14,433 bases of DNA from Clostridiales bacterium. GTDB lineage: Bacteria > Bacillota > Clostridia > Lachnospirales > Lachnospiraceae. Positions 13,776-14,433 of this stretch are shown piece after piece (positions within the stretch are counted from its first letter, which is position 1; the number at the start of each line of letters is the position of its first letter). Made by a program: the position numbers and the translations under genes. Under the pieces are notes generated by a model. It saw only the letters and a list, made by a program, of their open reading frames with translations. It did not search any database and was not told the origin of the DNA. The stretch spans positions 1 to 14,433 of the forward strand of contig JAJQBV010000217.1 in NCBI GenBank assembly GCA_021203115.1, written 5' to 3'.

Positions 13776-14327
13776 ATGAACATAGCCGGTGAGAAAGAGC
13801 AATCCGTATATATATATGCATATCGATGGCCTGACAGGCAGGACCTGCCGAGCCATGAGCTCTTGCGGCGGGCAGTATCCCGCTATCTCGGCAAAGAGAT
13901 CGCGGACATAACGGTCTGCCGGGATGAGGAGCACGGAAAGCCTTATATCCGGGAGCTTTTGCAGGTCCATTTTTCGATTTCACACAGCGCGGACCGGTGG
14001 GCATGTGCCGTAAGCGGTGCTGAGGTGGGACTGGATCTGCAGGAGGCGGGAATTGCCGACGGGGAAAAGCTTGCCCGTCGGTTTTTCCATCCGTCGGAGA
14101 TTGCATGGCTTAAGGAGAACGGTTTTGAGGAGTTTACCAGGCTCTGGACCTGCAAGGAGAGTTATGTCAAATATACCGGAACCGGCCTCAGGGAAGGTCT
14201 GGATTATTTTTCCGTGGTGGACGGCAGCCTGCCGGTCTGTCAGCAGGAGATCTCCTTCCGCGAGGGGTTTTACATGGTGGTGACGACGGAAGAAAAGGTT
14301 CCGGTTCACCTGTTTTGCGAGCAATAA
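13776..14327 (+). CDS. Sfp-type 4'-phosphopantetheinyl transferase
   Basis: The 183-residue protein belongs to the superfamily that moves 4'-phosphopantetheine from CoA to a serine of acyl or peptidyl carrier proteins. The motifs are HGKPYI (53-58), FSISHS (66-71), VGLDLQ (84-89), FFHPSEIAWL (103-112) and WTCKESYVKYTGTGL (124-138). Likely magnesium residues are D87 and E128. The position of the usual second acidic residue in GIDIE is Q89, with E90 next to it. It is shorter than Sfp (about 224 residues). AAGGAAAG lies before the ATG at 13776. It follows the aminotransferase by 28 bases. It could activate the fatty-acid carrier protein or a synthase elsewhere; no NRPS or PKS gene is in the window. 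Confidence 0.88.
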   Translation: MNIAGEKEQSVYIYAYRWPDRQDLPSHELLRRAVSRYLGKEIADITVCRDEEHGKPYIRELLQVHFSISHSADRWACAVSGAEVGLDLQEAGIADGEKLARRFFHPSEIAWLKENGFEEFTRLWTCKESYVKYTGTGLREGLDYFSVVDGSLPVCQQEISFREGFYMVVTTEEKVPVHLFCEQ

Positions 14328-14433
14328 GACAGAAAAATCAGAAAATATTGTCATAATACAGGAATATTCTTGAATTTCAGCGGCTGACTTTCGTCATAGA
14401 ATACCACAAATCTTATATAATATAGTAAATCAC

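Noticed and set aside
14328..14433. TATAAT at 14416-14421 as a promoter for a gene beyond the window
   Set aside because: No acceptable -35 lies 16-18 bases upstream, and the downstream gene is not visible; the AT-rich sequence makes chance likely.

Overview
The window looks like chromosomal DNA of an anaerobic, low-to-mid GC Firmicute, most likely a gut Lachnospiraceae or related Clostridia. The signs are strong AGGAGG-type ribosome sites, sigma-A promoters, a three-domain DUF3794 (SPOCS)/LysM protein of the spore-former type, a PcsB/CwlO-like NlpC/P60 hydrolase and a Ddl-MurF pair. The species is inferred from gene content only.

Region 1 (1-4500) is an accessory catabolic cassette. A LysR-type regulator (minus strand) is transcribed away from an iron-dependent alcohol dehydrogenase, a small protein with the metal-ligand pattern of 2,4-diacetylphloroglucinol/phloretin hydrolases, and a two-hotdog MaoC-like protein with an extra C-terminal domain. 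Two perfect dyads, one with a T-N11-A LysR signature, lie between the divergent genes. Together they suggest substrate-induced breakdown of a beta-dicarbonyl, polyketide or flavonoid-like compound. A strong intrinsic terminator closes the cassette. The DNA looks more AT-rich than what follows.

Region 2 (4500-8700) is cell-envelope housekeeping. A good sigma-A promoter drives a MerR-type DNA-binding protein, D-Ala-D-Ala ligase and MurF, which build the D-Ala-D-Ala end of the peptidoglycan precursor. A plsC-type acyltransferase converges on murF with a 4-bp overlap of stop codons. Its intrinsic terminator lies inside the murF coding sequence.

Region 3 (8700-9020) has no gene and holds a long imperfect palindrome of about 200 bp, probably a MITE-like or REP-like element.

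Region 4 (9020-12430) has a PrcB-like lipoprotein gene, then a DUF3794/LysM gene split by one in-frame TAG inside its middle SPOCS domain. A secreted coiled-coil NlpC/P60 endopeptidase follows, with a possible WalR box, a promoter and a strong terminator.

Region 5 (12430-14433) is a two-gene operon of a PLP aminotransferase and an Sfp-type phosphopantetheinyl transferase, then an AT-rich intergenic edge. No tRNA, rRNA, CRISPR array or intact transposase gene was seen.
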